From a bacterium (GTDB taxonomy: Bacteria > Planctomycetota > JAFGQW01), in assembly GCA_030426805.1 (NCBI GenBank), contig JAUHXU010000005.1, forward strand, positions 1 through 64,000: 64,000 bases of DNA, in the 5' to 3' direction. The position numbers were made by a program, and so were the translations under genes. Below the pieces are notes generated by a model. It ran no database searches. It saw only the letters and a list, made by a program, of their open reading frames with translations, and was not told the origin of the DNA. This document shows positions 6,853 to 19,008 of this stretch, piece by piece (the first letter of the stretch is position 1; each line of letters opens with the position of its first letter).

Positions 6853-8033
6853 CGGCCGGCACCCTCCGCCGCTCCGACGAGGATCGCCTCCATCGCCGCG
6901 AACGCGTCGCGTTCGTCGTGCCGTTCGGCAAGCGCCCGCGCCGCGTCGCCGAGCGCCCGTCGATGCGCGTCGTCGTCGGCGATCCGCGCGAGCGCCTCGG
7001 CGAGCGCCGCCTCGTCCGGCGCGTCGTCGATCACGACGCCGCCACCGTGCACCGCGATCCGCTCGCCGACCCCGTTGCGCGCGGTCGTCACGACGGGCAG
7101 TCCGCACGCGAGTGCCTCGAGGCACACGCACGAACACGGATCGTAATACGTCGGATGGGCGAGCACGTCGGCGGCCGCGAACAGCGCGAGCGGGTCGTCC
7201 ACCGCCCCGACGAACGCGATGCGATCGGTGACGCCACGCTGCGCAGCGAGCGCGGCGAACGGCGCCGGATCCCCGCGGCCGACGACGAGCACGCGCAGCC
7301 GCGACGACGACGCACGCCCGACCGCGGCGATCAGGTGCTGGAGCCCCTTCAGCCGAAAGTTGTGCGCGACGAACAGTGCACACACGTCGTTGTCAGCCAG
7401 TCCGTGGACCCGTCGTGCATCAGCGCGCAGGTCCGGCCGCGGCCGGAAGCGATCGAGGTCGACGCCGTTGTAGAGCAGCACGGGCGCATTCGCGGCCGGC
7501 AGCCGATACGCTTCGACGATGTCGGCGCGAACGCGCTCCGACAGTGCGACGTAGGTCACGCCGGCCCGCGCGGCCTGTGCGGCCTCGAGCCGAAGCAGGG
7601 CGCGGTGCTTCATGCTCAGCGCACGCCCGAGCCGATGGCGCGCCCGACCGGACGAACGGGACTGCGCGTCCGCCGCGCGCGAGTAGACACCGCCGTGCGG
7701 CTGGAAGACGTCGGTCGACGGCGTGTGGCGAACGCCGAGCGTGACGTCCAGTCGATGGTCGCGCGCCGCGCGGGCCGCGAGACGGTCGAACGAGAGATCG
7801 CGCCACGGTCTCGGGCGCGAACCGCCGGGCACGCGAACCGGGCGACCGACGTCGTCCGGCAGGGGGCCGAACCGCTGTGCGAGCAGGTGGACGTCGTGCC
7901 CCCGCGCGCCGAGATAGCGGGAGAGCCCGATCAGGTAGGATTCCGCCCCGCCGCGCCCCGGATCGAGGCGATCGATGACGAGTCCGATTCGGAGGCCGTC
8001 GGGGGCCGCGGAGTGGTGGGCGCGCTCGGGCAC
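6849..8033 (-). CDS. Glycosyltransferase family 4, WaaG-like
   Basis: A 394-residue GT-B enzyme that probably adds a hexose to the LPS core. The N-terminal acceptor domain contains DRLDPGRGGAESY (about 20-32), typical of WaaG/GT4 proteins. The donor domain has LLYNGVDLDRFRP, VGRGDPAPF and the GT4 loop around CVCLEALACGLPVVTT with its conserved Glu. The start is GTG at 8033; the stop overlaps the next gene by four bases. It lies 19 bp downstream of the small basic gene. The exact sugar is unknown. Confidence 0.9.
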   Translation of the reverse strand: MPERAHHSAAPDGLRIGLVIDRLDPGRGGAESYLIGLSRYLGARGHDVHLLAQRFGPLPDDVGRPVRVPGGSRPRPWRDLSFDRLAARAARDHRLDVTLGVRHTPSTDVFQPHGGVYSRAADAQSRSSGRARHRLGRALSMKHRALLRLEAAQAARAGVTYVALSERVRADIVEAYRLPAANAPVLLYNGVDLDRFRPRPDLRADARRVHGLADNDVCALFVAHNFRLKGLQHLIAAVGRASSSRLRVLVVGRGDPAPFAALAAQRGVTDRIAFVGAVDDPLALFAAADVLAHPTYYDPCSCVCLEALACGLPVVTTARNGVGERIAVHGGGVVIDDAPDEAALAEALARIADDDAHRRALGDAARALAERHDERDAFAAMEAILVGAAEGAGR

Positions 8034-8052
8034 CGGCGCCCGGGGGTCCGGC

Positions 8053-8313
8053 CTATTCGGCCGGCGCCTCCTCGGAAGCCTCGGCCGCCTTTGCCGCGGC
8101 CTCTTCGGCGGCCTTCGCGGCAGCCTCGGCCTTGGCCTTCTCCTTCGCCGCGCGGTGGCCGACGACGAACGACTTCAGGCTCGCCTTCTCCTCCTTGCGG
8201 TAGGCCTTGCGCTCCTCGCGCGTCATCGTCGCGATCAGCTCCTTCAGCTCGCGGCGACCGCGACGCTTCGCCGCCTTGCGGGAGGCGGGGCTCAGCTTCT
8301 TCGTGTTGGGCAT
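8053..8313 (-). CDS. Small basic Lys/Ala-rich protein, unknown function (86 aa)
   Basis: The first half is strongly basic (KKLSPASRKAAKRRGRRELK) and could bind nucleic acid or anionic polymer. The second half is an Ala/Glu/Lys-rich helix with AAKAAEEAAAKAA repeats, likely a coiled coil or extended helix, ending acidic. There is no signal peptide. The ATG at 8313 has a weak GAGG upstream. It is embedded in the LPS core locus on the same strand. I do not recognise a family, and low-complexity composition makes homology hard to judge. Confidence 0.7.
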   Translation of the reverse strand: MPNTKKLSPASRKAAKRRGRRELKELIATMTREERKAYRKEEKASLKSFVVGHRAAKEKAKAEAAAKAAEEAAAKAAEASEEAPAE

Positions 8314-8417
8314 CGGATCCTCGGGGTGTTTCGGTCAAGGCGCGCCGGGGTCGGCCCGGGCGTGAGCCGTGAATGGTAGACCTCAGCCCGGCGGCGGGCA
8401 AGGGCGGGGGGCGGCGG

Positions 8418-9272
8418 TCAGAACGCGAGGTCCAGGGCGGCGAACCAGCCCCGGAATTTGACCTTCGTCTCGAAGTAGCGCGCCCCGCTCTTGTCGAGCT
8501 CGATCTCGAACTGGGTGGACCGGTATCCGACCGTAAGCCCAGCCTGGGGTGCCAGATACACCGTCGCCTCGACCTCCCAGTCGAACGTCTCGACCTTCTC
8601 GATGTTGTTGAACAGGCTCGTCGTCAACGGCATCCGGATGCCCTTGGCCTCGGCCCGGACGCCGAAGTTCTCGATCGGCCGGAAGTCGAAGGCCGCGCCG
8701 ATCGCCGGGATCGGGACGATCTCCTCTTCGACCTCCCGGAACGGCAGCACCGGACCGCTCTGCCCCTCCTGGCCGTTGCCGACCGACCGCACGCGCAGGT
8801 TGACGATCTTCGGCTCGAACATCAGCCCGAACGTGATCATCTGCGTCCGGAGGAGGTCCCACTGCAAGCCCACTTCGAACCAGTCGTAGCGCGTCGACGA
8901 GTCCATGACCGTGCCGGCGGGGATCGTGTAGCCGGCGTAGACGAGTTGCGACGGCGTCGGACCGTTGCCGCTGTAGCGGGCCCGCTGGTAGCCGCCCCGC
9001 AACTTCACGCGGCCGCCGTACGACACCGAACCGCGGATGCCCCAGAACTTCTTGGGGCCGTCGTTCACGCGGAAATCGTCGACGAGGTCGAGTTCCTGGC
9101 CGATCACCGGCCCCGACCCGACGGCGTCACTGAGAAGTTGGTCGGCGTTGCGGAGCTTGAGCTTGGACAGCCGCACGCTGATCGTCGTGTAGGCCGGCGG
9201 CTTCTCCGCTTGTGCGGCCGCGGTCGATGCGGACACGACCAGCGCAAGCGTGAGTACGATCGGGACGCGCAT
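8418..9272 (-). CDS. Predicted outer-membrane beta-barrel protein (284 aa)
   Basis: A signal peptide ending near ASTAAAQA (about residue 22) is followed by alternating amphipathic strands with many Tyr, Arg and Gly and a C-terminal Phe, the usual recognition signal for the BAM complex. The final strand reads GWFAALDLAF. It may be an outer-membrane porin-like or LPS-associated barrel; no specific family is evident. The ATG at 9272 has AGGAG six bases upstream. It sits between the kinase genes and the glycosyltransferases of the core locus, which suggests a role in the same envelope layer. Confidence 0.8.
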   Translation of the reverse strand: MRVPIVLTLALVVSASTAAAQAEKPPAYTTISVRLSKLKLRNADQLLSDAVGSGPVIGQELDLVDDFRVNDGPKKFWGIRGSVSYGGRVKLRGGYQRARYSGNGPTPSQLVYAGYTIPAGTVMDSSTRYDWFEVGLQWDLLRTQMITFGLMFEPKIVNLRVRSVGNGQEGQSGPVLPFREVEEEIVPIPAIGAAFDFRPIENFGVRAEAKGIRMPLTTSLFNNIEKVETFDWEVEATVYLAPQAGLTVGYRSTQFEIELDKSGARYFETKVKFRGWFAALDLAF

Positions 9273-9378
9273 CGAATCTCCTGTGAACGGGGCGATCGCG
9301 GCCGTGGGGAGACCGGCCGCCCGGACCGGCCATGATACCGGTCCCCGGCCTCGCGGGAAGGGACCAGCCCGTTTCGGT

Positions 9379-10149
9379 TCAGCGCGAGACGGACCGTGCC
9401 CGCCCGGCGCCGTCGAACCGGGGCCGGTGGCGGGCGATGCGCCCGGCCTTCGCGACGACCCGAGCGATCCAGCGCCGCACCGCCCCGTTCACCCGGCGCT
9501 CACCGAGATATCCGAGCAGGAACCGCAGTCGATCGGTGCGCGTCACGCCGGGCAGCGCCCGCGACGAGTGCAGCAGTGCCGCCAGGTCCTTGACGAACCA
9601 GCGCCGACGCAGGCGCCCGCCCGGCTCACCGGTGAGCCGCTGCCAGTCGAGGATCACCAGCTCGCGCCGATCGGCGACGAAGAGGACGTGGCACAGGTAG
9701 AGATCGCGGTGGCACACCGGCAGTGCATGCATCCGTCGCACGATGCTCGCGAGCTGACGCACGATCGCGCGATCGCGATGCGCCGCGTCGGCCCACCACG
9801 CGTCGAGCGGCACACCGGACTCGACCGCAGCCGAGCAGAAGAACGACGAACCGTCGGCGACCTGCCCCGCGGCGACCGGCTCCGGCACCGGGATGTTCAT
9901 CTCGATCAGCATCCGGTGGTTCATCCACTCGGCGACGCCCGGCGGCGGCTGCTCGAAGCGACGGGGCCCGTGCGTCTTCAAGTAGAGCCGCTCCCCGTCG
10001 ACCGTGAGAATCCAGTTCGCGCGATCCGGCAGACGGCGCACGAGTTTCGCGCCGGCGGGACGAAGAAACCGCAGCGGATGATCCAGGCCGGCGCCGCGCA
10101 TCGCGTCGCGACGCATCCCGGCGATCAGCAGTTCCTCGCGACCGCTCAT
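9379..10149 (-). CDS. WaaP/Kdo-kinase family lipopolysaccharide core kinase
   Basis: A 256-residue protein-kinase-like enzyme that probably phosphorylates core sugars of LPS. Visible motifs are the ATP-site lysine in YLKTH (Lys58), the catalytic loop CHRDLYLCHVLF (146-157) and the metal-binding LDWQ (167-170), all typical of the WaaP/RfaP family. The ATG at 10149 overlaps the upstream kinase stop by four bases. The C-terminus is basic, fitting a membrane-peripheral enzyme. The frame is open further upstream but that overlaps the previous kinase gene. Confidence 0.9.
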   Translation of the reverse strand: MSGREELLIAGMRRDAMRGAGLDHPLRFLRPAGAKLVRRLPDRANWILTVDGERLYLKTHGPRRFEQPPPGVAEWMNHRMLIEMNIPVPEPVAAGQVADGSSFFCSAAVESGVPLDAWWADAAHRDRAIVRQLASIVRRMHALPVCHRDLYLCHVLFVADRRELVILDWQRLTGEPGGRLRRRWFVKDLAALLHSSRALPGVTRTDRLRFLLGYLGERRVNGAVRRWIARVVAKAGRIARHRPRFDGAGRARSVSR

Positions 10150-10874
10150 CCGTCGAACGTCCCTTCGAACGCCCCTTTGAACACGTCGTCGACCGCGGCG
10201 GCGACCGGCGAGCCGGCGGGCAAACTCCCCGTCATCCGTGCGCGCATCTTCTCGCGGGCCCGTCCGACGACGCGGCGGCGCACCGCGAGCCGTTGCACGT
10301 CGAGCACGCCGGGGTCGAGGCCGTCGCGGTCCTCGCGCAGAAAGACGTGGCGCGCGTCGAGGTCGGGCCAGAAGACGCCGCGCTCGAGCAGCCGCCGGCA
10401 CAGCGCACGCACCGCGTCGGCCGCCGCGCGCGGATCCCGCCCCCCGTCGATCCACGCGTCGAGCGCGATGCCCTCCAACTCCTCGACGACGAGCACCGCA
10501 CGATCGTCGGCCGCTTCGCCGAGCGCGGCGACGACCGGCACGCGGAAGCCGAGGGCGTCGAGTTGCATCAGGTGCCGCGCCTCCTCGCGCGCATGGCTGC
10601 GGAGCCGACGGCCGCGAAGCCGCGCGCGCCACCGATCGCGCGGCTTGATCCCGTGTTGGCGCTTGCGGTAGAGCCGGCCGCCGGGCGCGTCGATCGCGAC
10701 GACGTCGCGCCGCTTGTTGCGATCGAGAAACGGCGCCTCGAACGCGAACAACGACTCGAACGAATCGAGGCCGAGCGTGGCGAGCCGGTCGCGCGCGCCG
10801 TCGGCGATGCCGAGCGACGCGCCGTGTTCGTCACGCGACCACGAGAAGAGGCGATCGATCGCGTCCGCGCTCAA
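10146..10874 (-). CDS. Second WaaP-like lipopolysaccharide kinase with altered catalytic loop
   Basis: About 242 residues if it begins at the TTG at 10874, which overlaps the preceding stop (TTGA). No ATG exists before the conserved core, so the start is uncertain. Kinase-type features are a putative Lys in RLYRKRQHG, VVEELEG at the hinge, and a catalytic loop reading FWPDLDARHVFL where the family usually has HRDLYxxHxxL; the HRD histidine is replaced. LDVQRL stands for the metal-binding LDWQR. It is either a divergent active kinase or a partner subunit of the intact kinase that follows with a four-base overlap. Confidence 0.8.
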   Translation of the reverse strand: MSADAIDRLFSWSRDEHGASLGIADGARDRLATLGLDSFESLFAFEAPFLDRNKRRDVVAIDAPGGRLYRKRQHGIKPRDRWRARLRGRRLRSHAREEARHLMQLDALGFRVPVVAALGEAADDRAVLVVEELEGIALDAWIDGGRDPRAAADAVRALCRRLLERGVFWPDLDARHVFLREDRDGLDPGVLDVQRLAVRRRVVGRAREKMRARMTGSLPAGSPVAAAVDDVFKGAFEGTFDG

Positions 10875-11443
10875 GCGGATGCGGCCGCGGCCTTCGCCTT
10901 GCTCGGGACCGGCGTGCTCTCGGGCAACTTGCGGATCGCCTTGACGCGCTTCATCAGCTCCGTCGACGAGTGCTTCTTCGAGTCGCCGACGACGAGCAGA
11001 CGGCCGCCGTAGGCGAGCACGGTCTCGCGCTCGGGGATCGTCGTGAGCTTGTAGTCGGTGCCGGCCGCGTAGATGTTCGGCTTCAGCTGACCGAGCAGCG
11101 CGTTGACGTCGACGTCGTTGTAGCTCGTCACGTAGTCCACGCAGTCGATCGCCTCGAGCATCTCGATGCGCTCCTTGGCGGGCACGATCGGGAGGCTCGC
11201 GTGCTTGTGCTTGCGCACCGCGGCATCCGACTGCACCGCGACGAGCAGGTAGTCGCCACGGCTCTTCGCGTCGCGCAGCATCCGCAGGTGACCGACGTGC
11301 AGCAGATCGAATGCACCGCTGACCGCGACGATCACCTTGCCCTGCGACTGCAGCGCCTCGAGGATCTTGCCGAGATCGCCGTGGTCGGGGACGTGCTTCA
11401 CGCCCGCGACGCTGCCCTTGAGTTTGGAAGCTCGAAAGACCAT
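10871..11443 (-). CDS. Cytidylyltransferase-family nucleotidyltransferase, RfaE/HldE C-domain type
   Basis: A 190-residue protein with the nucleotidyltransferase signature GAFDLLHVGH (43-52) and a later TDYKLTTIPE segment. The family transfers an AMP or CMP group to sugar or polyol phosphates. The closest functional analogy is the adenylyltransferase half of HldE, encoded complete in the next gene upstream, so this is a second copy or one with a different substrate. The C-terminus is an Ala/Lys-rich tail. The ATG at 11443 has a GGGAGGGACC leader. The conserved STEL motif near the end (SSTELMKRV) matches RfaE domain 2. Confidence 0.85.
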   Translation of the reverse strand: MVFRASKLKGSVAGVKHVPDHGDLGKILEALQSQGKVIVAVSGAFDLLHVGHLRMLRDAKSRGDYLLVAVQSDAAVRKHKHASLPIVPAKERIEMLEAIDCVDYVTSYNDVDVNALLGQLKPNIYAAGTDYKLTTIPERETVLAYGGRLLVVGDSKKHSSTELMKRVKAIRKLPESTPVPSKAKAAAASA

Positions 11444-11470
11444 GGTCCCTCCCTCTGGTTGTCCGCCTCG

Positions 11471-12970
11471 TTACGCGTTCGGGTCCGCCGTCTCCGCCGC
11501 AGACGTCGCCGACCGAATCCGCTCGATGATAACCGATGTGCTGATGCCGGGCCGCAGGGGTGCCAGCACGACTTCGCCGCCGTGCCCCTCGACCTCTTCG
11601 CGCCCGATCACGCCACGGTCGCGCCAATCCTCGCCCTTGACGAGTACGTCGGGCAACACGTCCGCGACGAGCGACGCCGGCGTATCGTCCTCGAAGGCGA
11701 CGACCACGTCGACCGCCTCGAGCGCCGCGAGCAGCCGCATCCGCTCGTCGAGTGACACGATCGGCCGCCCGGGGCCCTTGCTCATCCGCCGCACGCTGTC
11801 GTCGGAGTTCACGCCGACGATCAGGACCGAGCCGAGGCTGCGCGCGTAGGCGAGATACTCGGCGTGGCCGGCGTGCATCAGGTCGAAGCAGCCGTTCGTC
11901 AGCACGACGCGCTTGCCGGCCGCCCGCAGCTCGGCCGCGAGCGCGCGGATCTCGTCGCGGGCGCGGATCTTGCCGCCCTCGAGCCGGTCCGGCGTCAGGA
12001 GTGCTTCGCGAATCTCGGCCACCGTCGTCACCGCCGCTCCAACCCGGCCGACCACGATCCCGGCGCCGACGTTCGCGAGCCGGACGCCGTCGGCGAGCCC
12101 GAGCCCGCCGGCGAGCGCGAATCCGAGTACCGCGATCACCGTGTCACCCGCGCCGGTCACGTCGTAGACCGAACGCGCGCGCGTCGGAATCCTGATCTCG
12201 TCGCCGTTGCGCTCGATCAGGCAGATGCCTTCCGCCCCCAGCGTGATGACGAGCGCGGCCAGATCCGCATCGCGGATCAGCGCGTCGGCGCCCTGCCGGA
12301 TTCGTTCCGGCGAATCGGCCCGTAGGCCGCTCGCCGCCTCGAATTCGGCCCGGTTGGGCGTGATCGCGGTCGCGCCGGCATACCGCCGGTAGTCGGTCGT
12401 CTTCGGATCGACGAGCACCGGCACACCCAGCGCACGGGCTCGATCGATCGTCGCGCGAAGAGTATCGGCCGTCAGGGCCCCTTTTCCGTAGTCGCTCAGG
12501 ATCACGCAGTCGGGGCGGAACGCGTCGAGCTGGGCGACGAAGGCGTCGCGGTGGGCGTCCGTGGCCGGCGCGACCCGCTCGCGGTCGACCCGCAGAATCT
12601 GCTGATTCTGGGCCATGTGGCGCGTCTTGACGATCGTCGGCCGGTCGTCGGCGACGACGACGCCGTCGGTGGCGATGTCGCGAGCCGCCAGTCGTTCGAG
12701 GAGCCGCGCGCCGTCCTCGTCATCCCCGCGAAGGCCGACGATCGCGACCTCGGCGCCGAGCGACTGCAGGTTGGCCGCGACGTTGCCGGCGCCGCCAAGC
12801 CGGAAGTCGTCGCGCCCGACGTGGAGCACCTGGATCGGCGCCTCCGGACTCACCCGCTCGACGTCGCCCCAGACGTAGCGGTCGAGGATGATGTCGCCGA
12901 TGACCATCACCCGCGGCGCGCCGACGGATGAGAGTCGATCGACGAGTCCTCGAACCTCGACTTCCGACAA
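11471..12970 (-). CDS. hldE: Bifunctional heptose-7-phosphate kinase / heptose-1-phosphate adenylyltransferase
   Basis: Makes the ADP-heptose precursor: it phosphorylates D-glycero-D-manno-heptose 7-phosphate at C1, and after removal of the 7-phosphate it adenylates the 1-phosphate. The 499-residue protein has a PfkB/ribokinase domain (about 1-330) with IGDIILDRYVWG (24-35), a GG-AGN motif at 59-63 and catalytic GAGDT (273-277). The nucleotidyltransferase domain (about 350-495) has TNGCFDLMHAGH (358-369) and GISTSVIIERI near the end. The start is TTG at 12970 with GGAG eight bases upstream. It heads the minus-strand core operon. Both activities appear intact. Confidence 0.95.
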   Translation of the reverse strand: MSEVEVRGLVDRLSSVGAPRVMVIGDIILDRYVWGDVERVSPEAPIQVLHVGRDDFRLGGAGNVAANLQSLGAEVAIVGLRGDDEDGARLLERLAARDIATDGVVVADDRPTIVKTRHMAQNQQILRVDRERVAPATDAHRDAFVAQLDAFRPDCVILSDYGKGALTADTLRATIDRARALGVPVLVDPKTTDYRRYAGATAITPNRAEFEAASGLRADSPERIRQGADALIRDADLAALVITLGAEGICLIERNGDEIRIPTRARSVYDVTGAGDTVIAVLGFALAGGLGLADGVRLANVGAGIVVGRVGAAVTTVAEIREALLTPDRLEGGKIRARDEIRALAAELRAAGKRVVLTNGCFDLMHAGHAEYLAYARSLGSVLIVGVNSDDSVRRMSKGPGRPIVSLDERMRLLAALEAVDVVVAFEDDTPASLVADVLPDVLVKGEDWRDRGVIGREEVEGHGGEVVLAPLRPGISTSVIIERIRSATSAAETADPNA

Positions 12971-13211
12971 CGCACGTTCTCCAGCTAGGTGAGACGCCGA
13001 AGCGACGCCCGATCCGGCGTCACGCTACTACGGAAACGATGCGAGATGAAGGGCTTTTCCGCGTGCGTGCCTCGCCGTCCCGCGACGCCGGACACGCGGG
13101 TCGAAAGTGCTTGACCGGTCGGTGGGCGGCACACGACCATTCCCACGGCGCCCGGCCGCGCTCTCCCTCGAGCCCCGCGTGCCACGACCCTACCCTCGAA
13201 GGAGTATGACG

Positions 13212-13547
13212 ATGTCCCAGTTCGACGACGCGATGGACGCCTGCAAGAAGCTCATGGACAAGTGCGGAATCGACTGCGACGAGCAGTTGCTCACCGCGAT
13301 CGGCAAGGGCCTCGGCCCGTCGCTCTACAACGCGGACGCGAACCTCGTCGCGGCGTCCGACAAGGGCGAGGTCGAGACGATCAAGACGAAGTTCATCGCC
13401 GGCAAGCTCGGTGTCGAGGGTGCCGAGGCCGACGCGGCGATCAAGGCCGCGATCGACAAGATCGGCTCGGACAACCGGCAGAAGCTGCGCCCGGTCTTCT
13501 ACTACCTGATCGTGAAGCACCTCGGCAAGGAGTCGGTCTACGCGTAA
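13212..13547 (+). CDS. DUF2853 family protein (111 aa)
   Basis: A small soluble helical protein matching DUF2853: N-terminal MSQFDDAMDACKK, the central LLTAIGKGLGPSLYNADA segment and C-terminal FYYLIVKHLGKESVYA. Function is unknown. I chose the ATG at 13212 because AAGGAG lies seven bases upstream; the ATG at 13206 would sit directly against that site. It is divergent from hldE across a 241-bp region and is followed by a GC-rich hairpin, so it is probably monocistronic. Confidence 0.92.
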   Translation: MSQFDDAMDACKKLMDKCGIDCDEQLLTAIGKGLGPSLYNADANLVAASDKGEVETIKTKFIAGKLGVEGAEADAAIKAAIDKIGSDNRQKLRPVFYYLIVKHLGKESVYA

Positions 13548-13560
13548 CGCGCCCGACCGG

Positions 13561-13585
13561 GGCGGTCCGCCCACGCGGACCGTCC
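13561..13585 (+). terminator. GC-rich hairpin after the DUF2853 gene
   Basis: The stem GGCGGTCCGC / GCGGACCGTC (one G-T pair) with a CCAC loop sits 14 bp after the stop. There is no T-run downstream, so it may act as a weak or Rho-assisted terminator. Confidence 0.5.
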
Positions 13586-13620
13586 GCCACGCGACTCCGC
13601 CGGTCGGGTATGCTGGAGCG

Positions 13621-14745
13621 ATGAAGACGTTCCTCCGCAACGCGACCGGCGCGATCGGCCTCGTGGTCGTTTCCGTGCTCCTCGGGCTCGCGTGGAACCT
13701 GATCAACCCGAACGCGATCCCGCTGCGTCTCGCCGAGACCGCGGCGCCGCCGGCCGCCGCCGAGTCCGCCGAGGCACGCGCCGCCCGCATCCCCTTCTCG
13801 ATGGCCGCGAAGCTCCCGGCCGACGACCAGATCTCGATCGCCGAAGCGGTGCAGCTCTTCGAGTCGAGTCCGGTCTTCTTCGTCGACGCGCGCGACCGCG
13901 ACGCCTACGACGCCGTCCGCATCCCCGGCGCGCGATGGATCCACGAGAAGCGTTTCGCCGAGCTGGCCCCCCCGCTGATCGAGCAGTTCCGCATCGTCGC
14001 GCCCGAGGACGACAAGGACTACGCCAACGGCTACCCGGTCGTCACCTACTGCGACAACCACACGTGCGACATGGCGTCGATCGTGATGACGAAGCTGCGC
14101 GAATGCGGCGTCGCGAACGTTCGCTGCATGGTGATGGGACTCGACGAGTGGATCGCGGCGGACCACCTCGTGACGGTGCCCGCGGGGGACGAGCGCGTCG
14201 AACGGCGCGGACGCGAGACCCGGGCGTCGGTCGCCGACACCGGCGTCGGCATCGGCCCGCGCCCGTGGCTCGCGGTTCTGATCGTCGCACCGTTTCTCCT
14301 CGCCTTCGTCGTCCACCGCCTGTTGCCCGCGGACACGGTCCGCACGGTCGGGTTCGTCGGACGCATCGCCCTCGGGCTCGTGTTCCTCGTCGCGGCGGGG
14401 TTCAAGTTGTGGGATCCGGCGGAGTTCGCGGGCATGGTCGCATGCTACGACATCGTCCCGCCCGCCTGGCTCCCGACGTTCGCGGTCACGCTGCCGGCGA
14501 TCGAACTCCTCGCCGCCGTCGCGCTGATCGGCGGGGTCTGCGTTCGCCCGGCCGCGCTCGTGGTGATCGCGATGTTGGTCGGGTTCATGGTCGCGATCTA
14601 CTCCTTGCTCGACCGCGGGCTGTCGTGTTCCTGCGGCTGCTTCCCGATCGCCTATCCGGCGAGCTGGTCGCGCATCTACGAAGATGCGGCGATGCTCCTC
14701 GCCGCCGTGCTCGCCTGGAGCACCGGCCGCAAGCCGAGCGCCTGA
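13621..14745 (+). CDS. Rhodanese-MauE/DoxX fusion membrane protein
   Basis: A 374-residue fusion. After an N-terminal membrane anchor (about 8-28) comes a periplasmic rhodanese domain (about 70-180) with VFFVDARDRDAY and an active-site loop TYCDNHTCD whose Cys144 is the expected sulfur acceptor. The C-terminal half (about 215-370) has four hydrophobic segments and a CSCGCF motif (around 330), typical of the MauE/DoxX-like family associated with thiol-disulfide chemistry. It may handle sulfane sulfur or disulfides at the membrane. It precedes the RND pair by 32 bp on the same strand. The partner and substrate are unknown. Confidence 0.88.
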   Translation: MKTFLRNATGAIGLVVVSVLLGLAWNLINPNAIPLRLAETAAPPAAAESAEARAARIPFSMAAKLPADDQISIAEAVQLFESSPVFFVDARDRDAYDAVRIPGARWIHEKRFAELAPPLIEQFRIVAPEDDKDYANGYPVVTYCDNHTCDMASIVMTKLRECGVANVRCMVMGLDEWIAADHLVTVPAGDERVERRGRETRASVADTGVGIGPRPWLAVLIVAPFLLAFVVHRLLPADTVRTVGFVGRIALGLVFLVAAGFKLWDPAEFAGMVACYDIVPPAWLPTFAVTLPAIELLAAVALIGGVCVRPAALVVIAMLVGFMVAIYSLLDRGLSCSCGCFPIAYPASWSRIYEDAAMLLAAVLAWSTGRKPSA

Positions 14746-14777
14746 CGACGGCGCACCTGACGAAGGAACGGAGTCCC

Positions 14778-15928
14778 GTGAGAAAAGCGCTCTTCGCACT
14801 CGTGTTCGCCGCCGCGGCGGTCGCGCTGGGCTGGGCGATCAAGGTCCGGCTCGACGCGCGCGCCGCGGGTGGCCGCGCGACCGAGCGCGGTCCGACGCCG
14901 GTCGAGGTCGCCCCGATCGAGATCGGTCCGATCGAAGACCGACGCTTGTTCAGCGGGAGCCTCGAGGCGATCGCCGAGTTCGTCGTGGCCCCGAAGGTCG
15001 GTGGACGCATCGAGCGCATCCTGGTCGACCTGGCCGACACGGTGACGCGTGGACAAGTCGTCGCCGAACTCGAGGACGACGAGTTCCAGCAGGCGGTGAA
15101 GCAGGCGAAGGCGGAAGTCGCGGTCGCCACCGCGAACGAGGAGGAGGCCGTGAGCCGACTCGCGATCGCCGAGCGTGCGCTCGATCGCCAGAAGGGCCTC
15201 CGCGCGCGCGGCGTCTCGTCCGACCAGGAGTTCGACGCGGCCGAGGCCGAGCGGCTCGAGCGCACCGCGGCGCTCGCGGTCGCGAAGGCGCGCGTGCTGC
15301 GGGCGAACGCGGAATACGAGAGCGCGAAGATCCGGCTCGGCTACACGCGGGTGCGGGCGACGTGGACCGACGGCAAGGACGAGCGCGTCGTCGCCTACCG
15401 CGTCGTCGATGCCGGCGAGACCGTCGGGCCGAACGCGCCATTGATGTCCGTCGTCGAACTCGACCCGATCAACGCCGTGATCTACGTGACCGAGCGCGAC
15501 TACGCGGCGCTGCGTCCCGGCCAGACCGTCGAACTCGCGACCGACGCGTGGCCCGGACGGACGTTCCCCGGCACGGTCGCGCGCGTCGCGCCGGTGTTTC
15601 GCCAATCGTCGCGCCAAGCGCGCGTCGAGGTGTCGGTGAAGAACCCGGCGGGTGAACTCCGCCCCGGGATGTTCGTGACCGCAACCGCGACGCTCGGCCG
15701 GGCGACGGACGCGACGATCGTGCCGCTCGCTGCGCTCGAATCGCGCGGCGGCGAAATCGGCGTGTTCGTCATCGACGGCGCGACCGCGCGGTGGCGCGTC
15801 GTCGAGCCCCGCATCCGCGACGGCGAACGCGTGCAGATCACCGGCGACGGCCTGACCGGACGCGTCGTCACGCTCGGCCAGCAGCTGCTCACCGACGGAT
15901 CGCGGATCTCGATTCCCGCGGACGTCCG

Positions 15929-15932
<4 letters not shown>
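14778..15932 (+). CDS. RND efflux pump periplasmic adaptor (membrane fusion protein)
   Basis: A 384-residue HlyD/AcrA-type adaptor linking an inner-membrane RND pump to an outer-membrane channel. An N-terminal anchor (about 4-20) is followed by the first half-lipoyl domain (APKVGGRIERILVDLADTV), a coiled-coil hairpin rich in Ala and Glu (about 110-185), the second lipoyl half with LGYTRVRA, and beta-barrel and membrane-proximal domains. The start is GTG at 14778 with GGAG upstream. Its stop overlaps the RND gene start by four bases (ATGA), so the two are translationally coupled. Confidence 0.92.
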
Positions 15933-19006
<3,074 letters not shown>

Positions 19007-19008
19007 CG

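Noticed and set aside
13020..13790. A 256-residue minus-strand frame opposite the DUF2853 gene.
   Set aside because: It overlaps a recognisable DUF2853 gene with a good ribosome binding site on the plus strand and shows no domain of its own.
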